Origin: Actinomadura sp. KC216
Lineage (GTDB): Bacteria; Actinomycetota; Actinomycetes; Streptosporangiales; Streptosporangiaceae
Assembly: GCF_004348535.1 (NCBI RefSeq)
Contig: NZ_SMJX01000022.1
Coordinates: 1 to 47,678 of the forward strand
Direction of reading: 5' to 3'
Length of the DNA: 47,678 bases
How positions within the stretch are numbered: the first letter of the stretch is position 1; each line of letters begins with the position of its first letter. The notes under the pieces were generated by a model, which had not been told where the DNA came from, searched no databases, and worked only from the letters and a program-made list of their open reading frames with translations. Below, piece after piece: positions 1 through 7,904 of the stretch. Both the position numbers and the translations under genes were made by a program.

Positions 1-1021
1 GGCGGCCGTCGAGCTCGGCGACGACCACCATCACGGGACGGTCGAGGTCCCAGCCGAAACCGGCGCAGTGCGCGATGACGCGGTCGTCGTCGCCCGCGCG
101 CCCGGCGAGGATGTCGCGGAGGAAGTCGGCGCGGTACTTGCTCTCGACGGCGGCGACGGCCTGCTGTTTCGTCACCACGAGCGCCGCGACGGTCGCGGCG
201 CGCTCCAGGATGCCGAGGTCGCTGCCGCGCAGCGTGCCGCCGGGGCTGAACGCGATGATCCGGCCGTGGTCGAAGCCGCCCGCCATCACGGGCACGACCA
301 GGTGGTCGCCGGTGCCGTGCGCGCCGATGATGCCGCAGCCGCCGCGCCCGCAGGCCGCGTGCCGGCCCGCGTCGAACGCCCGCATGGCCTGGACGTGCTC
401 GTCCGGGCCGGCGCCGGCGAGGACGCGCTGCTCGCCGTCCACGACGACGACGGCGACGTCCAGCAGCGTCGCGACCTCGTCGACGACCTCCTGGAGGCCG
501 CCGCCGCACAGCACGATCTGCACGAGCGCGCGGTGCACCTCCTCGGTGCGGGCGAGGACGGACGCCTGCCGGTTCAGGATGTCGGTCAGGACCTGGTTCA
601 GGATGTCGTCGAAGCCGACGTCGTTGGGGAGCAGGATCAGGGGGAAGCCGCGGCGGTCGGCCTGCGCGATCATTTCGGCGGGGAGCGAGTCCAGGTAGCG
701 GCCGAGCTTGATGGCGAGGGCCGCGAGTCCGCGCTCGTCCAGGTCGGAGACCAGGTTGTCGAGCGACTGGGGAGTGTTGCGCAGGGGGTAGCCGGTGGTG
801 AGGAGGAGCTCGTTCGGCTTCACCCACGACAGGATGTCGGGGACCTCCATCACGTTGAGACGCTGGACGATGCGTTCGAGACCGGCCCGGCCGGCGATGA
901 GGCGGGCGCCGTTCAGGGTGCTGACGCCGAGGACCTCGCCGACCGACAGGCCGTAGGTCAGTGTTCCGGTGCTCGCGAGCCGCAGGGCCGGTGGGCCCGG
1001 GTCCGCTGTGGTGTAGCTCAT
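1..1021 (-). CDS. PucR family transcriptional regulator (C-terminus beyond window)
   Basis: The minus strand reads open from an ATG at 1019-1021 to the window edge, about 340 codons with no stop. Residues 23-140 match the PucR N-terminal domain, with key stretches VGEVLGVSTLNGARLIAG, VMEVPDILSWVKPNELLLTT and AIKLGRYL. Residues about 170-310 look like the GGDEF-like middle domain of the same family. The C-terminal helix-turn-helix (PucR/HTH_30) would lie outside the window and is not seen. PucR-type regulators sense purine-degradation intermediates and control ureide catabolism genes. This one is divergent from an oxamate-carbamoyltransferase-like operon starting at 1234, so control of that operon is a reasonable inference. 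The domain call is strong; the effector is unknown. Confidence 0.9.
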   Translation of the reverse strand, partial: MSYTTADPGPPALRLASTGTLTYGLSVGEVLGVSTLNGARLIAGRAGLERIVQRLNVMEVPDILSWVKPNELLLTTGYPLRNTPQSLDNLVSDLDERGLAALAIKLGRYLDSLPAEMIAQADRRGFPLILLPNDVGFDDILNQVLTDILNRQASVLARTEEVHRALVQIVLCGGGLQEVVDEVATLLDVAVVVVDGEQRVLAGAGPDEHVQAMRAFDAGRHAACGRGGCGIIGAHGTGDHLVVPVMAGGFDHGRIIAFSPGGTLRGSDLGILERAATVAALVVTKQQAVAAVESKYRADFLRDILAGRAGDDDRVIAHCAGFGWDLDRPVMVVVAELDGR

Positions 1022-1040
1022 GCCAGGGGTCACCTCGCTA

Positions 1041-1071
1041 TTTGGTGCGTACATCGCCCGATTTGGCGTGA
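1041..1071. promoter_or_regulatory. Paired TTTGG direct repeats, possible PucR operator
   Basis: In the 212-bp gap between the divergent pucR-type gene and the DUF2877 gene, TTTGGTGCGT (1041-1050) and TTTGGCGTGA (1062-1071) form an imperfect direct repeat 21 bp apart, which is two helical turns. The TTGG core resembles the core of the Bacillus PucR box, but the flanks match poorly. Assignment as an operator is inference. Confidence 0.25.
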
Positions 1072-1233
1072 TCGCTACCGGTTCCTGATCAACACTGACA
1101 ACTAAGACGAACGATGACAAGCATCCTTGGCAGCTTTCTCCATACGTCCGGTGCGGGGCCCGTTCTACCGTCTCGGCAGAGGCCGGGCCGCCCGCAGGCC
1201 GGGCGGCGACCCACCCCGGCCTCGGGAGGATCC

Positions 1234-2199
1234 GTGACCGCTCTCGTCCGCGACCCGATCCCGCTTCCGGCCCGGCCGGGACGCCGGCCGCCCGCCGCCG
1301 GCGCCGCGAGCCTGGCGCTGCGGCCGCTGCTCGACCCGCCGCGCCGCGCGGCGCGGGTCCTCGCCGTGTTCCCGGCGGCGCTGTACCTGGAGATGCGCGG
1401 CGGCCCGGAGCCGCGGGTGCTCGCGGTCGTCACCTCCGACGCGCACCGGCTGCCGAACTCGGTGGTCGTCGTCGCGGCGCGCCGGGAGCAGCCGTTCCGG
1501 CCGATCCGGGAGGGCGGCGAGGCGTGGGTCGGCGACGGGCAGGTGGAGGCGGGCCCGCTGCACGTGCGCGTCCGCCGCTGGTGGGACCCGTCGCCGGTGC
1601 TCGGACCGGTGCAGGCGTCCGCGCTCGCCTACGGCGTCCGGATCCTGGAGGACGAGCTCGCCGGCGCCGGGGTGCTGACCGGCGCGGGGACGGCGGGCGG
1701 CGGCCTCGGCGACCATCCCGACCCGGCCGCGCTCGCCGAGTGCTGCGCCGCGGGCGACCTCGCGGGCGCGGTGGAGGCGGCGGAGCGGATCGTGGGCCTC
1801 GGCCCCGGCCTGACGCCCAGCGGCGACGACATCCTCTGCGGCCTGCTCGTGTCGCTGCGCGGGGTCGGCGACGCGCTCCGCAACGGCCGCACGGCCGTGT
1901 GGCTGGCCGACTGGCTCGGCGCGGCGGTCACCGCCGACGCGGGCACCCGGACGACGGCGCTGGCCGCGACGCTGCTGCACTGCGCGGCGGCGGGCGGCGC
2001 GGGCGCGGAGGTCGCGGCGGTGCTGCGCTGCGTCGCGGGCCACGAGCCGGCGGACCCCGCGGCGACGGGGCAGGCCGTCCGGCGCCTCCTGGCGGTGGGC
2101 CACACATCGGGTGCCGACCTGGCGCACGGAGTCCTCGCAGGCTGCCGCGCGGCCCTCGCGCTTACGGCGGTGCACTCCGCTTCGAGGGTGACTGCATGA
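1234..2199 (+). CDS. DUF2877 protein, AllH-like oxamate carbamoyltransferase subunit
   Basis: A 321-residue protein. The start is the GTG at 1234 because a good ribosome binding site (GGGAGGA, 1224-1230) precedes it; an upstream in-frame ATG at 1114 has no such site. The signature GLGPGLTPSGDD at about residues 188-199 marks DUF2877 (E. coli YlbF/AllH family). In E. coli, AllH works with AllF (FdrA) and AllG (YlbE) as oxamate carbamoyltransferase. This enzyme phosphorolyses oxalurate, a late allantoin breakdown product, to oxamate and carbamoyl phosphate. Here the same three families are consecutive: the stop overlaps the fdrA start as ATGA (2196-2199). No transmembrane segment is evident, so it is probably cytosolic. 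The family call is firm; the activity is transferred from E. coli. Confidence 0.85.
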   Translation: MTALVRDPIPLPARPGRRPPAAGAASLALRPLLDPPRRAARVLAVFPAALYLEMRGGPEPRVLAVVTSDAHRLPNSVVVVAARREQPFRPIREGGEAWVGDGQVEAGPLHVRVRRWWDPSPVLGPVQASALAYGVRILEDELAGAGVLTGAGTAGGGLGDHPDPAALAECCAAGDLAGAVEAAERIVGLGPGLTPSGDDILCGLLVSLRGVGDALRNGRTAVWLADWLGAAVTADAGTRTTALAATLLHCAAAGGAGAEVAAVLRCVAGHEPADPAATGQAVRRLLAVGHTSGADLAHGVLAGCRAALALTAVHSASRVTA

Positions 2200-3650
2200 G
2201 CGACTGGGTCGAGGTGCGCCGGGGAAGCTACCACGATTCGGTCACGCTGATGCGGGTGAGCCGTTCGCTGTCAGAGCGGCCGGACGTGGCCGCGGCGATG
2301 GTGGCGATGGGCACCGAACTGAACCGCGAGATGCTCGACCGGATGGGCTTCGCGGTGCCGCCGGACACCGGCCCGGACGACCTGGTGGTGGCCGTCCGGG
2401 CGGACGGCGAGGCGCTCGACGGGGCACGCGACGCGCTGGACGCCCTGCTCCGCGAGGCGTCCCGCCCGCCCGCCGGCACAGGAATCATGGGCGCGACGGC
2501 GCCGCCCCGGACGACCGCGTCCGCGGCGGCCCGCGCGGACGCGACGGTCGCGCTGCTGTCGGTGCCCGGCCCGCACGTGTTCCCCGAGGCGATGGACGCG
2601 CTCGACGCCGGCCTCAACGTCATGATCTTCAGCGACAACGTGCCGCTCGCCCAGGAGATCCTGCTGAAGGAGGCCGCGGCCCGGCGCGGGCTGATCGTGA
2701 TGGGTCCCGACTGCGGGACGGCGGTGATCGGCGGCGCCGGGCTCGGGTTCGCGAACGCGGTCCGCCCGGGCCCGGTCGGGATCGTCGCGGCGTCCGGGAC
2801 GGGCGCGCAGCAGCTGATGTGCCTGCTGGACGAGGCGGACGTCGGCGTCAGCCACGTCCTCGGCGTCGGCGGCCGGGACCTGTCCCCGGAGGTCAGCGGC
2901 CGGTCCGCGCTGTCGGCGCTGGCGGCGCTGGACGCCGACCCCGGCACCGAGCTGATCGTGGTGGTGTCCAAGCCGCCCGCGCCGCAGGTCGCGGACCTGA
3001 TCCGGGAGGCGGCCCGGCGGCTGGACACCCCGGTCGTGTTCGCGCTGCCCGCCGCGGGCGAGGACGACCTGACGGCGGCGGCGGAGAAGACGCTGAAGGC
3101 GCTGCGCCGGGCGGTCCCCGCCTGGCCCCGCTGGAGGGCGTCGCGGCGTCCGGCACCGGCGGCCGGGAAGGCGCTGCGCGGGCTCTTCGCGGGCGGGACG
3201 CTCCGCGACGAGGCCGAGGCGATCGCGCGGGACGCGCTCGGCTGGGATCTGGAGGCCCGGGACCACCGGTTCACCGACTTCGGGGACGACGCCTACACCC
3301 GGGGCCGCGCCCACCCGATGATCGACCCCGCGCTGCGGCTGGAGGCCGTCCGGGCGGAGGCGGGCGATCCCGGCTGCGGCGTCCTGCTGCTGGACGTGGT
3401 GCTTGGCCACGGCGCGGAGCCCGACCCGGCCGCGTCCCTCGCCCCGGTGCTCGCGGACGTGGTGGTCGACCGTCCCGACCTGGGCGTCGTCGTGTCGCTG
3501 TGCGGGACACCCGCCGACCCGCAGGACCGCGACCGGCAGGCGGCGGCGCTGTGCGAGGCGGGCGCCGACGTGTTCGCGTCCAACGCGCAGGCGGCCCGGC
3601 ACGCCCTGTCCATGGTCGAGGGCGCGCTCGCGGAAGGAAGGCCCGGATGA
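2196..3650 (+). CDS. fdrA: FdrA family protein, AllF-like oxamate carbamoyltransferase subunit
   Basis: A 484-residue protein starting at ATG 2196, translationally coupled to the upstream DUF2877 gene. It has the succinyl-CoA-synthetase-like architecture of FdrA: a CoA-binding-like region with MGPDCGTAVIGGAGLGFAN (about 168-186), a SGTGAQQL stretch (about 199) and LGVGGRDLSPEVSG shortly after. The C-terminal half is a ligase-like domain with LLLDVVLGHGAEPDP and VVSLCGTPADPQDR. E. coli FdrA is longer (about 555 residues). FdrA was first noted as a suppressor of FtsH mutations and is now linked to the AllFGH oxamate carbamoyltransferase. The DUF2877 and DUF1116 neighbours on either side support that role. 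No carbamate kinase gene is present in the window. Confidence 0.88.
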   Translation: MSDWVEVRRGSYHDSVTLMRVSRSLSERPDVAAAMVAMGTELNREMLDRMGFAVPPDTGPDDLVVAVRADGEALDGARDALDALLREASRPPAGTGIMGATAPPRTTASAAARADATVALLSVPGPHVFPEAMDALDAGLNVMIFSDNVPLAQEILLKEAAARRGLIVMGPDCGTAVIGGAGLGFANAVRPGPVGIVAASGTGAQQLMCLLDEADVGVSHVLGVGGRDLSPEVSGRSALSALAALDADPGTELIVVVSKPPAPQVADLIREAARRLDTPVVFALPAAGEDDLTAAAEKTLKALRRAVPAWPRWRASRRPAPAAGKALRGLFAGGTLRDEAEAIARDALGWDLEARDHRFTDFGDDAYTRGRAHPMIDPALRLEAVRAEAGDPGCGVLLLDVVLGHGAEPDPAASLAPVLADVVVDRPDLGVVVSLCGTPADPQDRDRQAAALCEAGADVFASNAQAARHALSMVEGALAEGRPG

Positions 3651-5059
3651 GCGACCGGCGGCACCGGCTCGGCGGGCTCCTCGCCCGCGACCCGAGGGTG
3701 GTCGCGGCGGGCGTGGAGGTCCTCGCGGACTCGCTCGCGGACCAGGCCGTCCCGGTCGACAGGGTCGACTGGCGGCCCCCGCCCGCCGGGACCGAACCGG
3801 CGCTCGCGGCGGTGCTCGGCGACCCCGGGCACGCGGACGCCAACGCGCGCGCCGTGCGGCGCATGGTGTCGTCCCGCCCGCATCTGGTGGACGTGCGCCC
3901 CGCCCGCGAGGTCCTCGGCCTGGACGAGGCGACGTTCCTGCACGCGGGCCCGCCGCTGGAGTGGGAGCGCGCGTCCGGGCCGATGCGCGGCGCGCTCATC
4001 GGCGCGATGCTCCTCGAAGGGCTCGCGGAGACGCCGCTCGGCGCCGAGCACGCCCTCGAACGCGGCGCGGCGACGCTCGAACCGTGCCACCACCACGCCA
4101 CGGTCGGGCCGATGGCGGGGGTCGTCAGCCCGTCGATGTGGATGCTGGTCGTGGAGGACGCCGAGCACGGCGGCACCGCGTACTGCTCGCTCAACGAGGG
4201 CCTCGGGAAGGTCCTGCGGTACGGGGCGTACGGGCCGGAGGTGATCGACCGGCTGACCTGGATGGGCGAGGTCCTCGGGCCCGCGCTGCAGGCGGCCGTC
4301 CGCCACCACGGGCCGCTCGACCTGATGTCGGTCATCGCGCAGGCGCTGCAGATGGGCGACGAGCTGCACAACCGGAACCGGGCGGCGACGTCGCTGCTGC
4401 TGCGCGAGCTGGCGCCGAGCCTGCTCGCCGCCGAGGACGTCCCGCGCGGCCGGGCCGCCGAGGCGCTGCGGTTCGCGGCGGGCAACGACCATTTCTTCCT
4501 CAACGCGGGGATGGCCGCGGCGAAGGCGTGCGCGGACGCGGCGCGGAACGTTCCGGGGTCCAGCCTGGTCGTGGCGATGGCCCGCAACGGCACCGACTTC
4601 GGCATCCAGGTGTCGGGGACGGGCGACCGCTGGTTCACCGGGCCCGCGGGCGTCCCCGACGGCCTCTACCTGGGCGGCTACGGCCCGGACGACGCCAACC
4701 CCGACATCGGCGACTCGGCGATCACCGAGACGGCCGGGATGGGCGGGTTCGCGCTCGCCGCGGCGCCCGCGATCGTCCGGTTCGTCGGCGGCGAGGTCCC
4801 CGACGCGATCGCCGCGACGCAGCGGATGTACGAGATCACCCTCGCCGAGCATCCGGCGCTGCAGATCCCGCTCCTGTCGTTCCGCGGTACCCCCGTCGGC
4901 GTGGACGTCACCCGCGTCGTCCGGACCGGGATCCTGCCGGTCATCGACACCGGCATCGCGGGCCGCGAGGCGGGAACGGGCCAGGTCGGCGCCGGGCTCG
5001 TCGAACCGCCGCCGAACGTGTTCACCGACGCCCTGCACGCCCTCGCGGAGACCGCGTAG
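3647..5059 (+). CDS. DUF1116 protein, AllG-like oxamate carbamoyltransferase subunit
   Basis: A 470-residue protein from ATG 3647, overlapping the fdrA stop by four bases and preceded by a purine-rich site (GGAAGGAAGG, 3632-3641). Conserved DUF1116/YlbE stretches are visible: EPCHHHATVGPMAGVVSPSM (about 144-163), LNEGLGKVLRYGAYG, NRNRAATSLLLREL, AGNDHFFLNAGMAAAK, and ARNGTDFGIQVSG. In E. coli YlbE (AllG) is the third subunit with FdrA and YlbF. A complete DUF2877-FdrA-DUF1116 triplet is therefore encoded with overlapping genes, consistent with a stoichiometric complex. The physiological substrate in this organism (oxalurate) is inferred from E. coli. Confidence 0.87.
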   Translation: MSDRRHRLGGLLARDPRVVAAGVEVLADSLADQAVPVDRVDWRPPPAGTEPALAAVLGDPGHADANARAVRRMVSSRPHLVDVRPAREVLGLDEATFLHAGPPLEWERASGPMRGALIGAMLLEGLAETPLGAEHALERGAATLEPCHHHATVGPMAGVVSPSMWMLVVEDAEHGGTAYCSLNEGLGKVLRYGAYGPEVIDRLTWMGEVLGPALQAAVRHHGPLDLMSVIAQALQMGDELHNRNRAATSLLLRELAPSLLAAEDVPRGRAAEALRFAAGNDHFFLNAGMAAAKACADAARNVPGSSLVVAMARNGTDFGIQVSGTGDRWFTGPAGVPDGLYLGGYGPDDANPDIGDSAITETAGMGGFALAAAPAIVRFVGGEVPDAIAATQRMYEITLAEHPALQIPLLSFRGTPVGVDVTRVVRTGILPVIDTGIAGREAGTGQVGAGLVEPPPNVFTDALHALAETA

Positions 5060-5088
5060 CGGCTGGTCACGGGGGTACGTCCCGGGCC

Positions 5089-5997
5089 ATGAGCGAGCCG
5101 ATCACCGGGGAGCAGCACGCGTTGAGCGCGGGCCCGTACCGGGCCGTCGTCACCGAGGCGGGCGCGGCCCTGCGCGAGCTGACGCACGAGGGACGGCCGC
5201 TGATCCTCTCGCACGGCGCCGACGAGCCCGCGCCCGCCGCGTTCGGGCAGCTGCTGGTCCCCTGGCCGAACCGTGTCGACCGGGGCCGCTACTCCTACGG
5301 CGGCGTGGCGCACCAGCTCGACGTGTCCGAGCCGGAGCGGGACTGCGCGATCCACGGGCTCGTCCGGTGGGCGCCGTGGCGGGCCGCCGTCCGGGAACCC
5401 GGCCGGGTGCGGCTGACGCACCGCCTCCTCGGCACGGCCGGTTACCCGTTCCGCCTCGACCTGGAGGCCGAGTACACCCTGAACGAGGCCGACGGCCTGC
5501 ACGTCCGGATCACGGCGCGGAACGCGGGCACGGCGACGGCCCCGTACGGCCACGGCGCGCACCCCTACCTCACCACCGGGGAGCCGATCGACGCCTGCAA
5601 GGTCACGCTCGCCGCCGACCGCTACCTCCCGGTGGACGAGCGGATGATCCCGTCCGGGCCGCCCCTCGACGTCACCGGCACCGAATACGACCTGCGCGCG
5701 GCCCCGCTGCTCGGCGACCGGCGGATCGACAACGCCTTCACCGGCCTGAGCCGCGACGGCGACGGCCGCGCCTGGGTGGTCCTCGCCGGCACCGCCCGCA
5801 CGGTGCGGCTCTGGGCGGACGAGGCGCACCCCTGGATGGAGGTCTACACCGCCGACAACACCCCGGACCCCCGCGCCGGGCTGGGCGTCGAACCGATGAC
5901 GTGCCCGCCGAACGCGTTCGCCTCCGGCGAGGACCTTCTGCACCTGGAACCGGGCGCCGAGTTCACCGGCACCTGGGGAATCCAAGCGGCCGGGTGA
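5089..5997 (+). CDS. Aldose 1-epimerase family protein
   Basis: A 302-residue protein from ATG 5089, 29 bp after the DUF1116 gene. It belongs to the aldose 1-epimerase (mutarotase, GalM-like) family. An N-terminal LVPWPNRVDRGRYSYGG motif contains the conserved PWPNR sugar-binding arginine. A central GHGAHPYL (about 155-162) carries the catalytic acid histidine, and a C-terminal VEPMTCPPNAF (about 266-276) carries the conserved glutamate base. Such enzymes interconvert alpha and beta anomers of free sugars in the cytosol. Its place in an apparent ureide-degradation transcript is odd. It may be a bystander or act on an unidentified sugar-like compound. Confidence 0.88.
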   Translation: MSEPITGEQHALSAGPYRAVVTEAGAALRELTHEGRPLILSHGADEPAPAAFGQLLVPWPNRVDRGRYSYGGVAHQLDVSEPERDCAIHGLVRWAPWRAAVREPGRVRLTHRLLGTAGYPFRLDLEAEYTLNEADGLHVRITARNAGTATAPYGHGAHPYLTTGEPIDACKVTLAADRYLPVDERMIPSGPPLDVTGTEYDLRAAPLLGDRRIDNAFTGLSRDGDGRAWVVLAGTARTVRLWADEAHPWMEVYTADNTPDPRAGLGVEPMTCPPNAFASGEDLLHLEPGAEFTGTWGIQAAG

Positions 5998-6025
5998 GGC
6001 GTCCCGGTTCCCTCGGAGGCGCGGG

Positions 6026-7261
6026 GTGAGGGATCATATCGGAGTGAATCTCAGCGTCTCCTCGTACGACGATCTGTCCGCCCGTATCGCCGCCGTCCGC
6101 GACGAGCACGGCGAGCGCCGGCCCGGCGGCGCCGACGGCCGCCAGCCGGTGCACACGGTGTACGTGCCGGCCGACCGGTTCTCCCGCTCGACCCCCGCCG
6201 ACTTCGGCGCCGAGGCGCTGCGGCTGCTGAACACCCACACGCCGGGCGCCGGGTCGTTCGGCGCGGCGTTCGGGCTCGATCCGGAGATCGCCGGGCTGGT
6301 GCGCGAGCGGGTCGCGGCGAAGCTGTCCGCCGAGCCGGTCGAGGACGTGCGGATCGACTTCGAGGACGGCTACGGCGTGCGTTCGGACGCCGAGGAGGAC
6401 GCCGACATCGAGCAGGTCGTCGACGCCGTCGCCGCCGCGTACCAGGTCAAGGGCCTCCCCCACTACTGGGGCGTGCGGGTCAAGTCCTTCGCCGACGGCG
6501 GGCACGAGCGCTCGATGCGGACGCTCGACGGGTTCCTCACCGCGCTGCGCGACCGGCTCGGCCGGCTGCCCGGCGGGTTCACGATCACGTTCCCGAAGGT
6601 GGTCGCGGCCGAGCACGTCGCGCTGTTCGCCGAGTGGCTGGACCGGCTGGAGACCGCGCTCGGCCTGCCGTCCGGCATCCTGCGGTTCGAGGTGCAGATC
6701 GAGACGCCCGACGCGATCCTCGACGGCGAGGGCCGCACCGGTCTGCGCGCCATCGCCGACGCCGCCGCGGGCCGCCTCACCGCCGCGCACTTCGGCGTCT
6801 ACGACTACACGGCCGCGCTGGGCCTGCCGCCGCACGAGCAGCGACTCGACCATCCCGCCTGCGACTTCGCCCGGCACGTCATGCAGGTGTCGTTCGCGGG
6901 CACCGGCGTGCGGCTGTCGGACGGCTCCACCAACACCATCCCGCGCAACGACGGGCCCGACGAGGTCAACGCGACGTGGGCGACGCACGCGGCGCACGTC
7001 AGGCATTCGCTGCGGCACGGCTTCTACCAGGGCTGGGACCTGCATCCCGCGCACCTGCCGAGCCGGTACGCGGCCGTGTACGCGTTCCATCTGAGCGGCG
7101 TCGACGACGTCATCGGGCGGGTCCGCGCCTGGCACGAGCAGGCGGGGGGCGAGTCCACCGGCGTGCTGGACGAGCCCGCCACCATCAAGGCGCTCACGTC
7201 CCGGCTCCGCCGCGCGGTCGACTGCGGCGCCCTGGACGAGAGCGTCCTCCCCGCGTCCTGA
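6026..7261 (+). CDS. HpcH/HpaI aldolase or CitE-like lyase (DUF6986 type)
   Basis: A 411-residue protein. GTG 6026 is preferred because GGAGG (6015-6019) lies six bases upstream; an internal in-frame GTG at 6044 is possible. It resembles the CitE/HpcH TIM-barrel lyases. RIDFEDGYGVRSDAEEDAD (about 110) provides acidic metal ligands, FEVQIETPDAIL (about 221-232) has the conserved glutamate, and AHFGVYDYTAALG (about 253) lies near the end of the barrel. These enzymes cleave or form C-C bonds, typically of malyl- or citryl-type CoA esters or hydroxy-oxo acids. Similar proteins are often labelled DUF6986 or phosphoenolpyruvate kinase in actinomycete genomes. Location downstream of the oxamate operon suggests handling of a glyoxylate- or oxalyl-derived C2 unit, but this is inference. 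Confidence 0.7.
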   Translation: MRDHIGVNLSVSSYDDLSARIAAVRDEHGERRPGGADGRQPVHTVYVPADRFSRSTPADFGAEALRLLNTHTPGAGSFGAAFGLDPEIAGLVRERVAAKLSAEPVEDVRIDFEDGYGVRSDAEEDADIEQVVDAVAAAYQVKGLPHYWGVRVKSFADGGHERSMRTLDGFLTALRDRLGRLPGGFTITFPKVVAAEHVALFAEWLDRLETALGLPSGILRFEVQIETPDAILDGEGRTGLRAIADAAAGRLTAAHFGVYDYTAALGLPPHEQRLDHPACDFARHVMQVSFAGTGVRLSDGSTNTIPRNDGPDEVNATWATHAAHVRHSLRHGFYQGWDLHPAHLPSRYAAVYAFHLSGVDDVIGRVRAWHEQAGGESTGVLDEPATIKALTSRLRRAVDCGALDESVLPAS

Positions 7262-7287
7262 ACCCGCCCGCCCACGGGCGCGCGGGT
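7262..7287. terminator. GC-rich hairpin between convergent genes
   Basis: The 25-bp gap between the converging lyase and mocA-like genes contains an inverted repeat, ACCCGC (7262-7267) with GCGGGT (7282-7287), and an inner GCCC/GGGC pairing. There is no T-tract, so it is at best a weak bidirectional terminator. Confidence 0.3.
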
Positions 7288-7886
7288 CAGCGGGGCTCGT
7301 GCCCGCGGCGCCTGAGCGCGGTCAGGTCATCCGGGGTGTCGATGTCGTCGGGCGCGGCGACGTCGTCGCACGGGACGGGCGTGATCAGGCCGGGGTGGGC
7401 GCGCAGGAAGCCGCGCGCGCCCGTGTCGCCGACCGCGGCCTCGGCCGCCGCGCCGAAGTGCGCCGCCCGCAGCAGGACGGGGTTGCGCCGCTCTCCCCCG
7501 TAGGTCGCGACGGCGATCTCCGCGCCCGCCTCGTAGGCGTCGATCAGCCGCCCGACCGCGGCCGAGGTGATCAGCGGCTGGTCGACGAGCGCGATCACGG
7601 CGGCGGGGCAGGCGGGCGGCAGCGCGGCGAGCCCGGCGCGCAGCGACGAGCCCATGCCCTCCCGCCACTCCGGGTTCGGGACGACGACCGCGCCGATGAC
7701 CTCGACCGGCTCCGCCCCCACCACGACGATGGCCGGTGAGCAGCCCGCGTCCCGCAGCATCCGGACACCGCGGTCGACGAGGCGTTCGCCGTCGAGTTCG
7801 AGCGTCGCCTTGGGCCGTCCGAGCCGGCTCCCCTCCCCCGCCGCGAGGAGCAGGCCCGCGGGAGGTTCCGCACCGTGCAGAGTCAT
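7287..7886 (-). CDS. mocA: Molybdenum cofactor cytidylyltransferase-like NTP transferase (MocA/MobA family)
   Basis: A 199-residue protein from ATG 7884-7886. The N-terminal nucleotidyltransferase signature LLLAAGEGSRLGRPKATLEL (about 12-31) contains the LAAGxSxRxGxxK loop. Further family marks are GMGSSLRAGLAAL and the metal-binding region ALVDQPLIT. MocA-type enzymes transfer CMP to molybdopterin-Mo, making the dinucleotide cofactor used by xanthine dehydrogenase and CO dehydrogenase families; MobA uses GMP. It lies 18 bp downstream of xdhC in the same transcript, which favours the MocA (CMP) assignment over MobA. No motif seen here settles the nucleotide preference. Confidence 0.82.
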   Translation of the reverse strand: MTLHGAEPPAGLLLAAGEGSRLGRPKATLELDGERLVDRGVRMLRDAGCSPAIVVVGAEPVEVIGAVVVPNPEWREGMGSSLRAGLAALPPACPAAVIALVDQPLITSAAVGRLIDAYEAGAEIAVATYGGERRNPVLLRAAHFGAAAEAAVGDTGARGFLRAHPGLITPVPCDDVAAPDDIDTPDDLTALRRRGHEPR

Positions 7887-7904
7887 CCCGCGAGGGTAGT
7901 CCGG

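Noticed and set aside
68-1105. Plus-strand open frame of 345 codons over the pucR region
   Set aside because: Its residue composition is Asp/Ala/Val/Arg-rich low complexity, and the minus strand carries a clear PucR-family protein; this is a GC-driven shadow.
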